Assembly (NCBI RefSeq): GCF_000760595.1
Contig: NZ_BBNM01000006.1
Span: forward strand, 1-64,000
Length of the DNA stretch: 64,000 nt
Direction: 5' to 3'
Source: Acinetobacter soli
GTDB lineage: Bacteria; Pseudomonadota; Gammaproteobacteria; Pseudomonadales; Moraxellaceae
The translations under genes were made by a program, and so were the position numbers. The number at the start of each line of letters is the position of its first letter. Position 1 is the stretch's first letter. The notes beneath the pieces are model-generated. The model searched no databases, was not told the DNA's origin, and saw only the letters and a list, made by a program, of their open reading frames with translations. Of the stretch, positions 1-9,511 are shown piece by piece.

Positions 1-33
1 TGGCTTATTACGTTCAAACTTAGCCTTAGCCAT
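1..33 (-). CDS. tuf: Elongation factor Tu, N-terminal fragment
   Basis: Only the first 11 codons lie in the window. They read MAKAKFERNKP, which is the N-terminus of proteobacterial EF-Tu, the GTPase that brings aminoacyl-tRNA to the ribosome. The gene lies 92 bases downstream of fusA on the same strand, the standard last position of the str operon. An upstream A/G-rich stretch (AAAGGAAAAA on the minus strand) serves as ribosome binding site. The rest of the gene continues past the left edge. Confidence 0.9.
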   Translation of the reverse strand, partial: MAKAKFERNKP

Positions 34-53
34 GAGTTTTTCCTTTATAAACT

Positions 54-76
54 GCTCATGAGGGTCACTCATGAGC
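54..76. repeat. Perfect 9-bp inverted repeat between fusA and tuf
   Basis: The arms GCTCATGAG and CTCATGAGC are separated by five bases and would form a stable hairpin in the fusA-tuf intercistronic mRNA. No run of T follows on the minus strand, so it is not a clear terminator. It may be a processing or stability element between two cistrons with different expression needs. Confidence 0.5.
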
Positions 77-125
77 GCTTGGTTTTTTAACTAAAAATTA
101 GTTTGGGCTTATAGTAATCGAAAGA

Positions 126-2264
126 TTACTCGTCGTCACCTTTTTTACCGCCAGATTGGAATTTCGAAATGATGCCTTCTGCCACGTTGCGTGGAGTTTC
201 AGCATATTTAGCAAATTCCATAGAGTAAGTCGCACGACCTTGAGACATAGAACGCATTTGAGTCGCGTAACCAAACATCTCTGCTAGTGGAACTTCTGCT
301 TTAATTGCTTTTGTTCCGCCAGGAAGATCGTCCATACCCTGAACCATACCACGACGACGGTTTAAGTCACCCATGATATCGCCCATGTAGTCTTCTGGAG
401 TTTCAACTTCAACTTTCATGATTGGTTCAAGAAGGATAGGATCTGCTTTCATGAAACCATCACGGAATGCATAAGAACCTGCCATTTTGAACGACAATTC
501 ATCAGAGTCGACGTCGTGGTAAGAACCGTCAAATAGAACCGCTTTAACGCCTACAACTGGGTAACCAGCCAAGACACCGTTCTTCATACGCTCTTGAATA
601 CCTTTGTCAACTGCACCGAAGAATTCTTTAGGTACTACACCACCTACAACTTCTTCAGCGAATTCGTATTCTTTACCAGCTTCTTCAACATCAAGCGGCT
701 CAAGACGGACATAGACGTGACCGAATTTACCTTTACCACCTGTTTGACGAACGAATTTACCTTCTTGCTCAACAACTTTTTTGATTGTTTCGCGGTATGC
801 AACCATTGGCTTACCAATGTTTGCTTCAACACCGAATTCACGCTTCATACGGTCAACGATGATGTCAAGGTGAAGCTCACCCATACCCGCAATGATCGTT
901 TGACCAGATTCTTCATCTGTACGAACGCGGAATGATGGATCTTCTTTCGCCAAACGACCTAAAGCAATTGACATTTTTTCTTGGTCAGCTTTAGTTTTTG
1001 GTTCAACTGCCAATGAAATTACTGGCTCTGGGAATTCCATACGCTCAAGTGTAATGATGTTTTTCTCATCACACAGTGTATCACCTGTGGTAACGTCTTT
1101 AAGACCTACACACGCTGCGATATCACCCGCACGAATTTCGTCAAGATCCTGACGTTCGTTTGCGTGCATCTGTACAATACGACCGATACGCTCACGCTTC
1201 GATTTAACCGGGTTGTATACTGGGTCGCCTTGTTTAAGAACGCCTGAGTAAACACGGATAAACGTCAAGTTACCTACGAATTTGTCGTTCATGATTTTGA
1301 ACGCAAGTGCAGAGAACGGTGCTTCGTCAGATGCTTCACGAGTTGCTTTAGTTTCAGCTTTATCGTCTAGAACACCTTCGATTGCCTTAACTTCTGTAGG
1401 AGAAGGTAGGAATTCGATAACTGCGTCCAACATACGTTGAACACCTTTGTTCTTAAACGCAGAACCACAAAGCATCACTTGAATTTCAGATGCCAATGTA
1501 CGCGCACGTAGACCTGCGATGATGTCTTCTTTAGAAAGATCACCTTCTTCTAGGTACTTGTCCATTAACTCTTCAGACGCTTCAGCCGCAGCTTCAACCA
1601 TGTTGGTACGCCATTCGTTAGCAGTATCAACGAGGTCAGCAGGGATTTCGCCGTATTCAAACTTCATACCTTGAGAAGCTTCGTCCCAGATGATCGCTTT
1701 CATTTCGATCAAATCAACAACACCAGCGAATGTATCTTCTGCACCGATTGGCACAACGATTGGCACTGGGTTACCGCCGAGGCGAGTTTTCATTTGTTCA
1801 ACAACACGGAAGAAGTTTGCACCTGTACGGTCCATCTTGTTCACGAATGCTAAACGAGGTACTTGGTACTTGTTCGCTTGACGCCAAACAGTTTCAGACT
1901 GAGGCTGAACACCACCAACTGCACAGTAAACCATGCACGCACCGTCAAGAACACGCATAGAACGTTCAACTTCGATTGTGAAGTCTACGTGTCCCGGGGT
2001 GTCAATTACGTTGATACGGTGTTGGTCAAACTGGCTGCCCATACCAGACCAGAAACAAGTTGTTGCAGCAGAAGTAATGGTAATACCACGTTCTTGCTCT
2101 TGTTCCATCCAGTCCATTGTTGCTGCACCGTCGTGTACTTCACCAATTTTGTGAGATACACCTGTGTAGAACAAAATACGTTCAGTCGTTGTAGTTTTAC
2201 CTGCGTCGATGTGCGCAGAAATACCGATGTTACGGTAGCGAGAAATCGGGGTTTGACGAGCCAT
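126..2264 (-). CDS. fusA: Elongation factor G
   Basis: EF-G is the ribosomal translocase, a GTPase that moves tRNA-mRNA after peptide transfer and helps recycle ribosomes with RRF. The 712 residues are the usual length. The G domain is clear: P-loop AHIDAGKT at residues 17-24, switch I RGITI near 59-63, DTPGH at 88-92 and NKMD at 142-145. Domains II-V follow without a break. The gene sits between rpsG and tuf in the str operon and is probably cotranscribed from the promoter upstream of rpsL. Nothing is unusual, and long ORFs on the other strand are shadows of its strong codon bias. Confidence 0.98.
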   Translation of the reverse strand: MARQTPISRYRNIGISAHIDAGKTTTTERILFYTGVSHKIGEVHDGAATMDWMEQEQERGITITSAATTCFWSGMGSQFDQHRINVIDTPGHVDFTIEVERSMRVLDGACMVYCAVGGVQPQSETVWRQANKYQVPRLAFVNKMDRTGANFFRVVEQMKTRLGGNPVPIVVPIGAEDTFAGVVDLIEMKAIIWDEASQGMKFEYGEIPADLVDTANEWRTNMVEAAAEASEELMDKYLEEGDLSKEDIIAGLRARTLASEIQVMLCGSAFKNKGVQRMLDAVIEFLPSPTEVKAIEGVLDDKAETKATREASDEAPFSALAFKIMNDKFVGNLTFIRVYSGVLKQGDPVYNPVKSKRERIGRIVQMHANERQDLDEIRAGDIAACVGLKDVTTGDTLCDEKNIITLERMEFPEPVISLAVEPKTKADQEKMSIALGRLAKEDPSFRVRTDEESGQTIIAGMGELHLDIIVDRMKREFGVEANIGKPMVAYRETIKKVVEQEGKFVRQTGGKGKFGHVYVRLEPLDVEEAGKEYEFAEEVVGGVVPKEFFGAVDKGIQERMKNGVLAGYPVVGVKAVLFDGSYHDVDSDELSFKMAGSYAFRDGFMKADPILLEPIMKVEVETPEDYMGDIMGDLNRRRGMVQGMDDLPGGTKAIKAEVPLAEMFGYATQMRSMSQGRATYSMEFAKYAETPRNVAEGIISKFQSGGKKGDDE

Positions 2265-2445
2265 GATGACTTACATTCCTAAATATATTGTTTAAAACAG
2301 GACGCACCAACATGAAATTGATGCGCTCGAACACTCAAGGTGGGCAACTTAAATACCCGCAAATCCCCCACTTGGGTAAAGTGCGATGTTAAATCGAGAT
2401 GCAGTACGCATGAGTATTCTCCTGATGAGGGACTGTTTTATCCGC

Positions 2446-2916
2446 TTAGAAACGGTAATGAGAGAAGGCTTTGTTCGCTTCAGCCATACGGTGCACGTCT
2501 TCACGTTTTTTGATCGCAGCACCTTTGCCTTCAGCTGCATCAAGCAACTCGCCAGCAAGACGTAAAGCCATAGTTTTTTCAGAACGCTTAGCAGCAGCAT
2601 CTACTAACCAACGCATAGCCAAGGCAGTACGACGGGATGGGCGTACTTCCATTGGTACTTGATAAGTAGCACCACCAACACGGCGTGCTTTTACTTCGAC
2701 CATAGGACGAACTTTTTCAAGCGTCGCTTCAAAAAATTCTACTGGGTCTACTTTATTTTTTTCTTGAACGCGTTCTAAAGCACCGTAAACGATACCTTCA
2801 GCAACAGACTTTTTACCGTCTTGCATAACGTGGTTCATGAATTTAGCGATTGTTTGGCTGCTGAATTTAGGATCTGGAAGGATCTCACGAGCAGCGACTA
2901 CGCGACGTCTTGGCAT
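2446..2916 (-). CDS. rpsG: 30S ribosomal protein S7
   Basis: S7 nucleates assembly of the 30S head by binding the 3' major domain of 16S rRNA, and it contacts tRNA in the E site. The protein has 156 residues, the usual length, and starts [16 protein letters not shown], typical of bacterial S7. It is the second gene of the str operon, 160 bases after rpsL and 181 bases before fusA. In Escherichia coli S7 is the translational repressor of this operon; the rpsL-rpsG gap could hold a matching target here, but I did not identify one. Confidence 0.97.
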   Translation of the reverse strand: MPRRRVVAAREILPDPKFSSQTIAKFMNHVMQDGKKSVAEGIVYGALERVQEKNKVDPVEFFEATLEKVRPMVEVKARRVGGATYQVPMEVRPSRRTALAMRWLVDAAAKRSEKTMALRLAGELLDAAEGKGAAIKKREDVHRMAEANKAFSHYRF

Positions 2917-3076
2917 TTTAAAACTACCTATAAATATGACACTTCAGGATGATCCAGCAGATTGTGCAAGTGTCATGCACGCTACGCTGGCCTTACTATA
3001 CGTCGCTTGAATTTCAAACATTAAAGAATTCAAACAAGCGAAACGCTAAAGGATTTCGGCTTTATCGAACTAAGAA

Positions 3077-3451
3077 TTACTTCTTAGGACGTTTAGTACC
3101 GTATTTAGAACGAGACTGGTTACGATCTTTCACACCAGCACAGTCTAAAGAACCACGAACGGTATGGTAACGTACACCTGGTAAGTCTTTAACACGACCA
3201 CCACGGATAAGAACAACACTGTGCTCTTGTAGGTTATGGCCTTCACCACCGATGTAGCTAGATACTTCAAAACCAGAAGTTAAGCGAACACGGCAAACCT
3301 TACGCATTGCTGAGTTAGGTTTTTTAGGTGTAGTAGTATAAACACGTGTACAAACACCACGACGTTGTGGACAAGCCTTCAACGCAGGAACTTTGGATTT
3401 TTCAATCAAAGTTGTGCGACCCTTACGGATCAACTGATTTGTTGTTGCCAT
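3077..3451 (-). CDS. rpsL: 30S ribosomal protein S12
   Basis: S12 lies at the decoding centre of the 30S subunit and influences translational accuracy. The 124 residues match the family length. The conserved segment [19 protein letters not shown] is present. The two lysines whose mutation gives streptomycin resistance (K43 and K88, counting Met) are both wild type, so this allele predicts ribosomal streptomycin sensitivity. The start is preceded by a GGGAG motif. It is the first gene of the str operon, directly behind the promoter described at 3514-3542. Confidence 0.98.
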   Translation of the reverse strand: MATTNQLIRKGRTTLIEKSKVPALKACPQRRGVCTRVYTTTPKKPNSAMRKVCRVRLTSGFEVSSYIGGEGHNLQEHSVVLIRGGRVKDLPGVRYHTVRGSLDCAGVKDRNQSRSKYGTKRPKK

Positions 3452-3477
3452 ATGGCAATTCTCCCGTTAATTGAAAA

Positions 3478-3506
3478 CCTCAAAAAGAAAACACCTCTTT
3501 TTGAGG
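3478..3506 (-). promoter_or_regulatory. Leader hairpin of the str operon
   Basis: A perfect 11-bp stem (CCTCAAAAAGA with TCTTTTTGAGG) and a 7-base loop lie in the 5' untranslated region, between the -10 box and the rpsL start. On the transcribed strand the stem is followed by TTTTC. It resembles a weak attenuator or a protein-binding leader. It is 27 bases from the rpsL ATG, close enough to influence ribosome loading. The structure is seen in sequence; its function is inferred. Confidence 0.55.
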
Positions 3507-3513
3507 GCATGCA

Positions 3514-3542
3514 ATTGTAAGCCAAGATGTAAAAATGGTCAA
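3514..3542 (-). promoter_or_regulatory. Sigma70 promoter of the str operon
   Basis: On the minus strand the -35 TTGACC (3537-3542) and the -10 TACAAT (3514-3519) are separated by exactly 17 bases. This is close to consensus, as expected for a strong ribosomal protein promoter. The -10 box is about 63 bases upstream of the rpsL ATG. The -35 box lies inside the inverted repeat at 3535-3571. Confidence 0.8.
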
Positions 3543-3571
3543 CATCGGCAGCGTTAGCAAATGTTGACCAT
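3535..3571. repeat. Perfect 11-bp inverted repeat over the str -35 box
   Basis: The arms ATGGTCAACAT (3535-3545) and ATGTTGACCAT (3561-3571) are exact reverse complements with a 15-base spacer. The proximal arm contains the -35 hexamer, so a dimeric protein bound here would cover the promoter. Because the arm is itself a TTGACC-like sequence, the far arm also places a -35-like hexamer on the plus strand. Confidence 0.7.
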
Positions 3572-3635
3572 CTCTTGACTTGCGCACGTTTTCAGACAGC
3601 AGAAAATAAACGCTTTTGTTGACGGTTTAATGACA

Positions 3636-5030
3636 TTAAGGCGTTTTCGGTTTCGGTGTTCTTTTACGTTTAGGTTTTGCAGGTGCTGCTTCTGTCTCAT
3701 CAAACGCAGCAACCTCAGTACCTTCTTCAACTTCCGTTGTTTTTAATGCGGGTTGTTGTGGCTCACTCTCTTCATGAGGCTCGACATAGTGATCGGCAAG
3801 ATGTTCAATTTTTTGCTGTACTGCATCGTCAATTTCAGCTTCAGTCTGAGCAGCTTTTGGAGCTTTTCGAGTGACTTTAACTTTGGCCACTACTGGATTT
3901 TCAACAGATACTTGTTCAGTCTCAGCAGCTATCTTGGTTTCTTCCGTATTTTGTTGTGCAGCTTGAGGCTCTTTAAGGGGTACTGCTTTAAATAATGACG
4001 CCTCAGCATGATATGCCTGTAAAGGGGTTAATTGCTCATCGGGATGTTCGAGCAAGTAATGACGAGCTCCACCAAAAATGGCTTGTGCTTTATTACCTGC
4101 ATCTTCAATCAGTTTCCAGCTATATATTCCACCTAGCGCAGCACCGGCGACAGGCGTTAATTTCCCGATAGCAGAAAAGCGAGATACCCCATTCAACCAG
4201 CTAAATTTTGGTTCGCCTGTCTCATCTACAAACCATTTTTTAATGGCTTCAGCATCATTACTTGAGCCTAAAAGTTGCTGAAACTGACCAATATCATGTG
4301 TTTGTAACATCGACTTCAAGGTTTTGAGCGCAAGCAACAAGGTTTGCTTTTCTGCGATCAGACTCAAATCAATTTCTTTAAAAACAAACTCGACGATATC
4401 TTGCTGAGTAGAATCACTTAAATTAAACCCGTGCGCATGACCCGTTTGATAGATAGTACGTAGCGCCAGAAGCAGTGATAATGGAACATCGAGAGCCGCT
4501 CCAGCAACACCAGTTGCGCCACTGAATGCTCCTTGTGCGATTGCAATCAGTTTATTTTGCTCAATAAAGGCATGACTCAATCGTTGCGAGCGGTCTGGAT
4601 TGGTGGTCAGATCTTCAATGCGCTTAACCCCAGCCTCTTCAAGTACACGTTCTAGCGAACTGGTTTGCGCCGTAAAGTCATTAAGGCGGTCAAAAAGATA
4701 GTCGGCAATCTTGTCTTGGAAATCTGGCGATAGAAAATTTGCAACACTATAGACCCGGCCGTAATGTCGACCTAAAAGCTGATGTGATACTTTCGGCAAG
4801 TGCTGACGCAACATCTGCTGAGGATTATCATACTTTTCAATTTCAAACGCGCCCTTGATTTGTGATTTTCCTTCTACGGTACGTGACTGATCCACATTGG
4901 AATTCATCTTGGAAATTGTGCCGGGAGCAACATGATTTAAGACATCCAAACCCGAAGAGCTGAGCTTTTTAGCCACTCCAAAGGCTGCCGACAACAGGCT
5001 CTGGCTTTGATTATTATTAGAATTGGTCAT
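3636..5030 (-). CDS. EcsC family protein
   Basis: This 464-residue protein has a central alpha-helical segment (about 85-330) that I recognise as the EcsC domain, including the Ala/Gly-rich stretch around GAFSGATGVAGAALDVPLS. The C-terminal 130 residues are low complexity, rich in Glu, Ala, Pro and Lys, and end in a basic KPKRKRTPKPKTP tail. EcsC proteins were named after a Bacillus ABC transporter locus; their biochemical role is not established. I chose the ATG at 5030, six bases behind AGAGG, over the in-frame TTG one codon earlier. The gene stands alone between the str operon and fabB. Confidence 0.75.
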   Translation of the reverse strand: MTNSNNNQSQSLLSAAFGVAKKLSSSGLDVLNHVAPGTISKMNSNVDQSRTVEGKSQIKGAFEIEKYDNPQQMLRQHLPKVSHQLLGRHYGRVYSVANFLSPDFQDKIADYLFDRLNDFTAQTSSLERVLEEAGVKRIEDLTTNPDRSQRLSHAFIEQNKLIAIAQGAFSGATGVAGAALDVPLSLLLALRTIYQTGHAHGFNLSDSTQQDIVEFVFKEIDLSLIAEKQTLLLALKTLKSMLQTHDIGQFQQLLGSSNDAEAIKKWFVDETGEPKFSWLNGVSRFSAIGKLTPVAGAALGGIYSWKLIEDAGNKAQAIFGGARHYLLEHPDEQLTPLQAYHAEASLFKAVPLKEPQAAQQNTEETKIAAETEQVSVENPVVAKVKVTRKAPKAAQTEAEIDDAVQQKIEHLADHYVEPHEESEPQQPALKTTEVEEGTEVAAFDETEAAPAKPKRKRTPKPKTP

Positions 5031-5328
5031 CAAGTACCTCTATATTCTGTTTCTTTCATTTAATGCTAAATACTAGGTGGAGTACGGATTTATCTCAACT
5101 TTAATCTGTTTCTTTTAGTTAATTGCTGTACACCACGATGCCTGATGCTGAAACATAGCACAGTTAGGAATACATATAAGATTTGCCATAAGAATTAAAA
5201 AATCATTCTGTTATTATGAATGCAATTTTAAACAATCAGCTATTGCGCCTGACGGTTGCACCCGATTGGTCAAATTTTTTGGCGCACTGAAACAAACTCA
5301 AGACTATCACCATATAAGGGATACTTAA
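5031..5328. other. Divergent intergenic region, EcsC-family gene / fabB
   Basis: This 298-base AT-rich stretch separates two divergent genes and must hold both promoters. A TATTAT hexamer at about 5212 is a possible -10 for fabB, but no convincing -35 lies at the right distance. I see no small ORF with a ribosome binding site, no tRNA and no strong hairpin. Confidence 0.4.
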
Positions 5329-6555
5329 ATGAAACGTGTTGTAATTACTGGTATGGGTATTAACTCATGTATTGGTAACACTCTAGAAGATGTCACTCAT
5401 TCACTCCAAAATGGAATCTCAGGCACACGTTTTAACCCAACTTATGCAGAACTCAACTTTAAAAGCCATGTGAGTGCAGCTGCAGAACAAGATTTTGACA
5501 ATATTGATCGTAAACTCAAACGCTTTATGGGTGTTTGTGCAATGTATGCCTATAACTCAGCAGTTGCTGCGGTTGAGCATGCAGGTTTGACTGCTGCGGA
5601 CCTTGAAGGCAATCCACGCTACGGTATCGTAGGTGGCAGTGGCGGCGGTTCAACTGCATCTGTTGTTGAAATGCAGGAGTTACTTGAAACTAAAGGCGCA
5701 CGTAAAGTGGGGCCTTTCTTCGTACCACGTAACATGACCAACACCATTACCGCGAACGTTGGTGTTGCATTCAAACTTCAAGGCGTATCTCACTCGATTG
5801 CCAGCGCATGTGCAACATCTGCAGATGCAATTGGTTATGCGTATAACCTCATCCAATTAGGTAAACAAGACCTGATTCTTGCAGGTGGCGGTGAAGAAGA
5901 TCACTGGTCTCAAAGCTTGTTGTTTGATGCGATGGGCGCGCTTTGCTCAAAGTACAACGACACACCTGAAACTGCTTCTCGTCCATACTCGGCTGACCGT
6001 GATGGTTTCGTGATTGCTGGTGGCGGCGGTTTCTTGGTACTTGAATCACTTGAACACGCTCAAGCACGCGGTGCTAACATTTTAGCTGAAGTTGTTGCTT
6101 ATGCAGCGAACGCAGACGGTGCAGATATGGTTGCTCCAAGCGGTGAAGGTGCAACACGCTGTATCTTGATGGCACTTGATGAAGCCAAGCAACACGGTGT
6201 TGAATCGATTGACTATGTCAATACACATGGCACATCAACCCCTGCTGGTGATATTACAGAGCTTAAAGCAATGGAACGTGCCTTCGGTGAAGGTAAAGTT
6301 CCTGCATTCAGCTCAACCAAATCTATGACTGGTCATAGCTTGGGTGCAGCAGGTGTTCACGAAGCGATCTACTCAGTCCTAATGCTTCAAAATGAGTTCA
6401 TTGCACCAAACATCAACGTGACTGAACTCGACGAAGGCGCAAAAGGCTTCGACATCGTACTTGAAAAGCGTGATACCAAGCTTAACTCGGTAATGAGCAA
6501 CAGCTTCGGTTTTGGCGGTGTGAATGCTTGCTTAATTTTCAAAAAATGGAATTAA
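5329..6555 (+). CDS. fabB: Beta-ketoacyl-ACP synthase I
   Basis: FabB condenses malonyl-ACP with growing acyl-ACP and, in gammaproteobacteria, is needed for elongation of unsaturated intermediates. The 408 residues fit the family. The nucleophile is Cys161 in SIASACATSADAIGY; the catalytic histidines are in NTHGTSTPAGD (near 297) and GHSLGAAGVHE (near 332). A GGGAT motif precedes the ATG. It stands alone, with a strong terminator directly behind it, and is not next to fabA. FabF is close in sequence, but the C-terminus MSNSFGFGGVNACLIF and the length favour FabB. Confidence 0.9.
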   Translation: MKRVVITGMGINSCIGNTLEDVTHSLQNGISGTRFNPTYAELNFKSHVSAAAEQDFDNIDRKLKRFMGVCAMYAYNSAVAAVEHAGLTAADLEGNPRYGIVGGSGGGSTASVVEMQELLETKGARKVGPFFVPRNMTNTITANVGVAFKLQGVSHSIASACATSADAIGYAYNLIQLGKQDLILAGGGEEDHWSQSLLFDAMGALCSKYNDTPETASRPYSADRDGFVIAGGGGFLVLESLEHAQARGANILAEVVAYAANADGADMVAPSGEGATRCILMALDEAKQHGVESIDYVNTHGTSTPAGDITELKAMERAFGEGKVPAFSSTKSMTGHSLGAAGVHEAIYSVLMLQNEFIAPNINVTELDEGAKGFDIVLEKRDTKLNSVMSNSFGFGGVNACLIFKKWN

Positions 6556-6861
6556 TGCCATTTTTGCAAAGCCGATTGGCCTTCTTGAAGTAACATATAT
6601 GTATAAAAAAGCGGAACAATGGTTCCGCTTTTTTATTGAGCCTACTCACAATACGACTACATTAAAATTCAATCATCACGCTTGCTGAACGATATCTCAA
6701 CGTCGATATAAGCATAAGGCAGGTTGCCATTATCCTCTTGAAAAATTCAATCCAACATTGAATACTGTCCATATTCGCTGGGTGCAAACCTTATGATTTC
6801 ATTTCGTTTTGTTACGTCAAATCATCAGCTTTCCACCATTGTCTTAATTTAAGGAATTGTA
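6556..6861. other. Intergenic region fabB-hemJ
   Basis: The first 80 bases hold the fabB terminator. The remaining 220 bases contain no ORF with a credible ribosome binding site and no tRNA-like fold. A short AAGGA ribosome binding site for hemJ lies at its right end. I found no further feature. Confidence 0.5.
6605..6633 (+). terminator. Rho-independent terminator of fabB
   Basis: Stem GCGGAAC / GTTCCGC with a four-base loop, flanked by six A on the left and six T on the right. It would work in both directions, but only fabB ends here. Confidence 0.9.
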
Positions 6862-7314
6862 ATGGATGCTCCATCAGACGCATTTTTATGGGTCAAAGCA
6901 TTACACATTATTGCGGTAGTGTGTTGGTTCGCTGCCTTATTTTATCTACCTCGACTCTATGTTTATCATGCCATGAGTGAAGATGAGATTAGTCATCGTC
7001 GCTTTGAAATTATGGAACGTAAGCTGTATCGCGGTATCATGTGGCCATCCATGATTGCAACGCTGATCACGGCTCACTTTTTAGTAGATTGGGGCGATGC
7101 CACTCGGCATTATCATGAAGCGCTTTGGTTTTATATTAAAGTGGGGTTGGTGGGACTGTTGGTTATTTATCATTTTGTGTGCGGGTATTATCGTAAAAAA
7201 CTGATTGGAAATGCGCATTACAAATCACACAAATTCTGGCGTTATTTCAATGAAATGCCGACACTGATTTTATTTGCTGTCGTTATACTGGTGGTGGTTA
7301 AACCGCAGTTTTAA
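6862..7314 (+). CDS. hemJ: Protoporphyrinogen oxidase HemJ
   Basis: HemJ oxidises protoporphyrinogen IX to protoporphyrin IX, the penultimate step of haem synthesis, in the inner membrane. The 150 residues hold four hydrophobic segments. The N-terminal WVKALHIIAVVCWFAALFYLPR, with its early His and the RLYVYHA segment, is typical of HemJ (older annotation: CopD-like or UPF0093). AAGGA sits eight bases before the ATG. Acinetobacter species are known to rely on HemJ rather than HemG or HemY. It is a single-gene unit ending in a hairpin shared with the convergent acyltransferase. Confidence 0.88.
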   Translation: MDAPSDAFLWVKALHIIAVVCWFAALFYLPRLYVYHAMSEDEISHRRFEIMERKLYRGIMWPSMIATLITAHFLVDWGDATRHYHEALWFYIKVGLVGLLVIYHFVCGYYRKKLIGNAHYKSHKFWRYFNEMPTLILFAVVILVVVKPQF

Positions 7315-7332
7315 ATAGCAAAAATTACAATA

Positions 7333-7358
7333 AAGCCTCAGTCGATCTGAGGCTTTTT
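7333..7358. terminator. Bidirectional terminator, hemJ / acyltransferase
   Basis: AAGCCTCAG / CTGAGGCTT stem with a five-base loop, followed by TTTTT on the plus strand. It overlaps the last codons of the convergent acyltransferase gene. Confidence 0.8.
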
Positions 7359-8465
7359 AATGACCCATTTATCCCGAATCTTTTGGTTTAATGGCGACGA
7401 ATAATATTTTTCGATTAACCAGCTCAAAATAAAAGTCACAATCAAAAAAACAATAAGTAGCATGATTTTTTGATCTGGCAAGGTTGCTTTTGGAATATAC
7501 ATCACCTTGATTAACCCTAAAACAATCAAGTGAAACAGATACATCTCATAGCTGCGCTGCCCGATCCAAACCAATATTTTAGAAAAAAAGGTTAAGTTTT
7601 TAGCTTGCTGCGGTTGGATAGAGCAAAATATTAATACTGCACTTAATAGCGCAAATACACTTATACTCCATGTACTCACCTCTTTGATCGGCGCATAACC
7701 ATATAAAGCAATCATCAGAGCAATCACAATAAAAATGACAAGCTGAATATTTCTGAATCGAATTGATATTTTTTGTGCCAGCAGCGCAGTAAGACACCCG
7801 ATTGCAATCCCATCAAAACTTGAGAAATAATGATACAAATATGCACCGCTTTCTTCGCCCGCATGTAAGAAGCGAAAGTATGGGGCATAGACAATGATCA
7901 ATATAAGAAATAAAACAAAAAATTTAAATTTACTTCTGCCCAGTATCAAACATAAAAGCGGAAAAGCCAGATAAAAAACTTCCTCAACCGAAAGCGACCA
8001 CAGCACTCCTAGAGCATAATTGACCCAACCATATTCGATAATTAAAAGATTCATCCAAAAGGTCAATGCAGCAAAAACAGTAAGGTGATAAGAAACCTCT
8101 ATACCAATGGGTGCCTGATTCAGAAAAGGTTGCAATCCGAAACTTCCCAATAGTGTAACCATGGATATCAGCAGAACTAAACAAGGAACAATACGAGCAA
8201 TACGCCGCAGATAAAAATTCCGAATATTGATTTTGGATAAATGGCCTTCTCGACTCAAAGTATGCTGAGTAATAAGAAAACCTGAGATAACAAAAAAAAG
8301 CGTGACGCCATAATTACCGTTTCGAGCAACTAAAGTACTTAAAGGTTCACCCAAAACCGACATACCCAGCCAAGTGTCATGCAGTTTATAGGGAATATTA
8401 AAATGATGGAGTAGCACCAACAAGATAGCTACTCCTCTTAATATATCAATCCGATAATTTCTCAT
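7338..8465 (-). CDS. Acyltransferase family 3 membrane protein
   Basis: This 375-residue integral membrane protein has about ten hydrophobic segments and the N-terminal signature of the OafA/Oac family: RGVAILLVLLHHF (His pair near residues 21-22), FFVISGFLIT near 56-65 and RRIARIVP near 86-93. Relatives transfer acetyl or succinyl groups to sugars of LPS, capsule or other envelope polymers. No glycosyltransferase or polysaccharide gene is nearby, so the acceptor is unknown. The gene is visibly more AT-rich than hemJ or fabB, a mild hint of transfer. The OafA-type periplasmic SGNH domain is absent. Confidence 0.85.
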   Translation of the reverse strand: MRNYRIDILRGVAILLVLLHHFNIPYKLHDTWLGMSVLGEPLSTLVARNGNYGVTLFFVISGFLITQHTLSREGHLSKINIRNFYLRRIARIVPCLVLLISMVTLLGSFGLQPFLNQAPIGIEVSYHLTVFAALTFWMNLLIIEYGWVNYALGVLWSLSVEEVFYLAFPLLCLILGRSKFKFFVLFLILIIVYAPYFRFLHAGEESGAYLYHYFSSFDGIAIGCLTALLAQKISIRFRNIQLVIFIVIALMIALYGYAPIKEVSTWSISVFALLSAVLIFCSIQPQQAKNLTFFSKILVWIGQRSYEMYLFHLIVLGLIKVMYIPKATLPDQKIMLLIVFLIVTFILSWLIEKYYSSPLNQKIRDKWVIKKPQID

Positions 8466-8703
8466 TATTCCTCATTAACAACTAAGTAATTTTTATCTCA
8501 AGCTAAATTTGAAGATATTTGATGGTAAATCAGAAGAATTTACAACCCAAAGTTTCAAATGAACTCACGATTTACATTCAATTTTAGCGTTCTGGTTTTG
8601 CTTGTTTTTCGCTTTTTTAAACGATTGAATTATTAAGTGATACTATGTTTTTATATGAATGATCCCCTATTGACCCATTTTTAGAAATTGCCCAATTGGT
8701 CTA

Positions 8704-9414
8704 ATGCTTATGATTAATGAAAGCCGTAGTATTCAATCATTAGAACGCGGTATGCTAATACTTGAGTATATTGCACAACAGCATGGAACAGCTCAATTAT
8801 CAGATATTTCAAAAGCGCTTAACTTATCAAAAAGCACAGTACATGGTTTACTCAACACCTTGGCTGCTTTAGGTTATATCTCACGCGAAGGTACAGCCTA
8901 CACATTAGGATTGCGCTTAAATAGCCTATCCAAACAGATTATTCATGTTAGTCAAAACATTAAGGAAAACTATTGGCCTCTTATGCAATGGACCGCTAAG
9001 TTAAGTGGACAAACCTGTTATCTTGCTTGCCCTTGTGGATCTAAAGAGTATTTATATTTAGCTGCACTAAATCACAATGAAGAGTTTGATATTAAAAAAC
9101 AATTTCGTAGCCCTCGAGAAAGCTTAACTGCTTCTGCAATTGGTAAAGTAATTCTGGCCAACTCGCTTGATCTTAGACGAAGCCTAGCTCGCGCAAATTT
9201 ATTAAATCCCCAAATCGTACTCGAACTAGAGCATATTCAAAAAAACGGTTATGCCATAGATTTTGAAAACGCAGAGGTTGGTTTAAATTGCTTTGCAATT
9301 CCACTTTTTCAAAATGGTAAATTGATTGCAGCTTTAGGAATCTCTGGCAAAAGTCAGTACTTTACGCCCGAAAAAATGTTTAAGATTCTTCCTAAACTTC
9401 TGCAAAAAATTTGA
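8704..9414 (+). CDS. IclR family transcriptional regulator
   Basis: The 236 residues contain an N-terminal winged helix-turn-helix (about 8-68: IQSLERGMLILEYIA, then LSDISKALNLSKSTVHGLL) and a C-terminal effector-binding domain (about 80-235), the IclR layout. Such proteins bind small carboxylates or aromatics and control neighbouring catabolic or transport genes. It is the first of three genes in the same direction, 97 bases before the GlcG/HbpS-like gene, so it probably regulates that pair. ATG codons at 8704 and 8710 are both possible starts; neither has a strong ribosome binding site. Confidence 0.88.
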   Translation: MLMINESRSIQSLERGMLILEYIAQQHGTAQLSDISKALNLSKSTVHGLLNTLAALGYISREGTAYTLGLRLNSLSKQIIHVSQNIKENYWPLMQWTAKLSGQTCYLACPCGSKEYLYLAALNHNEEFDIKKQFRSPRESLTASAIGKVILANSLDLRRSLARANLLNPQIVLELEHIQKNGYAIDFENAEVGLNCFAIPLFQNGKLIAALGISGKSQYFTPEKMFKILPKLLQKI

Positions 9415-9511
9415 GATGATCAAACTTTTTCATCTAAATGATCTCTTCCATATTTTCCTAAAAACTGTTCTGTCAGAATCATTTGGTCACTGAAGATCAA
9501 AGGAGTTCATC

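Noticed and set aside
594..2282. Several plus-strand ORFs opposite fusA (60 to 139 residues)
   Set aside because: They are antisense shadows of a highly expressed gene with strong codon bias; they have no ribosome binding sites and their sequences look like frame-shifted noise.
8692..8699. CCAATTGG palindrome just before the IclR gene
   Set aside because: Eight bases is too short to stand out in an AT-rich intergenic region, and IclR sites are usually longer.
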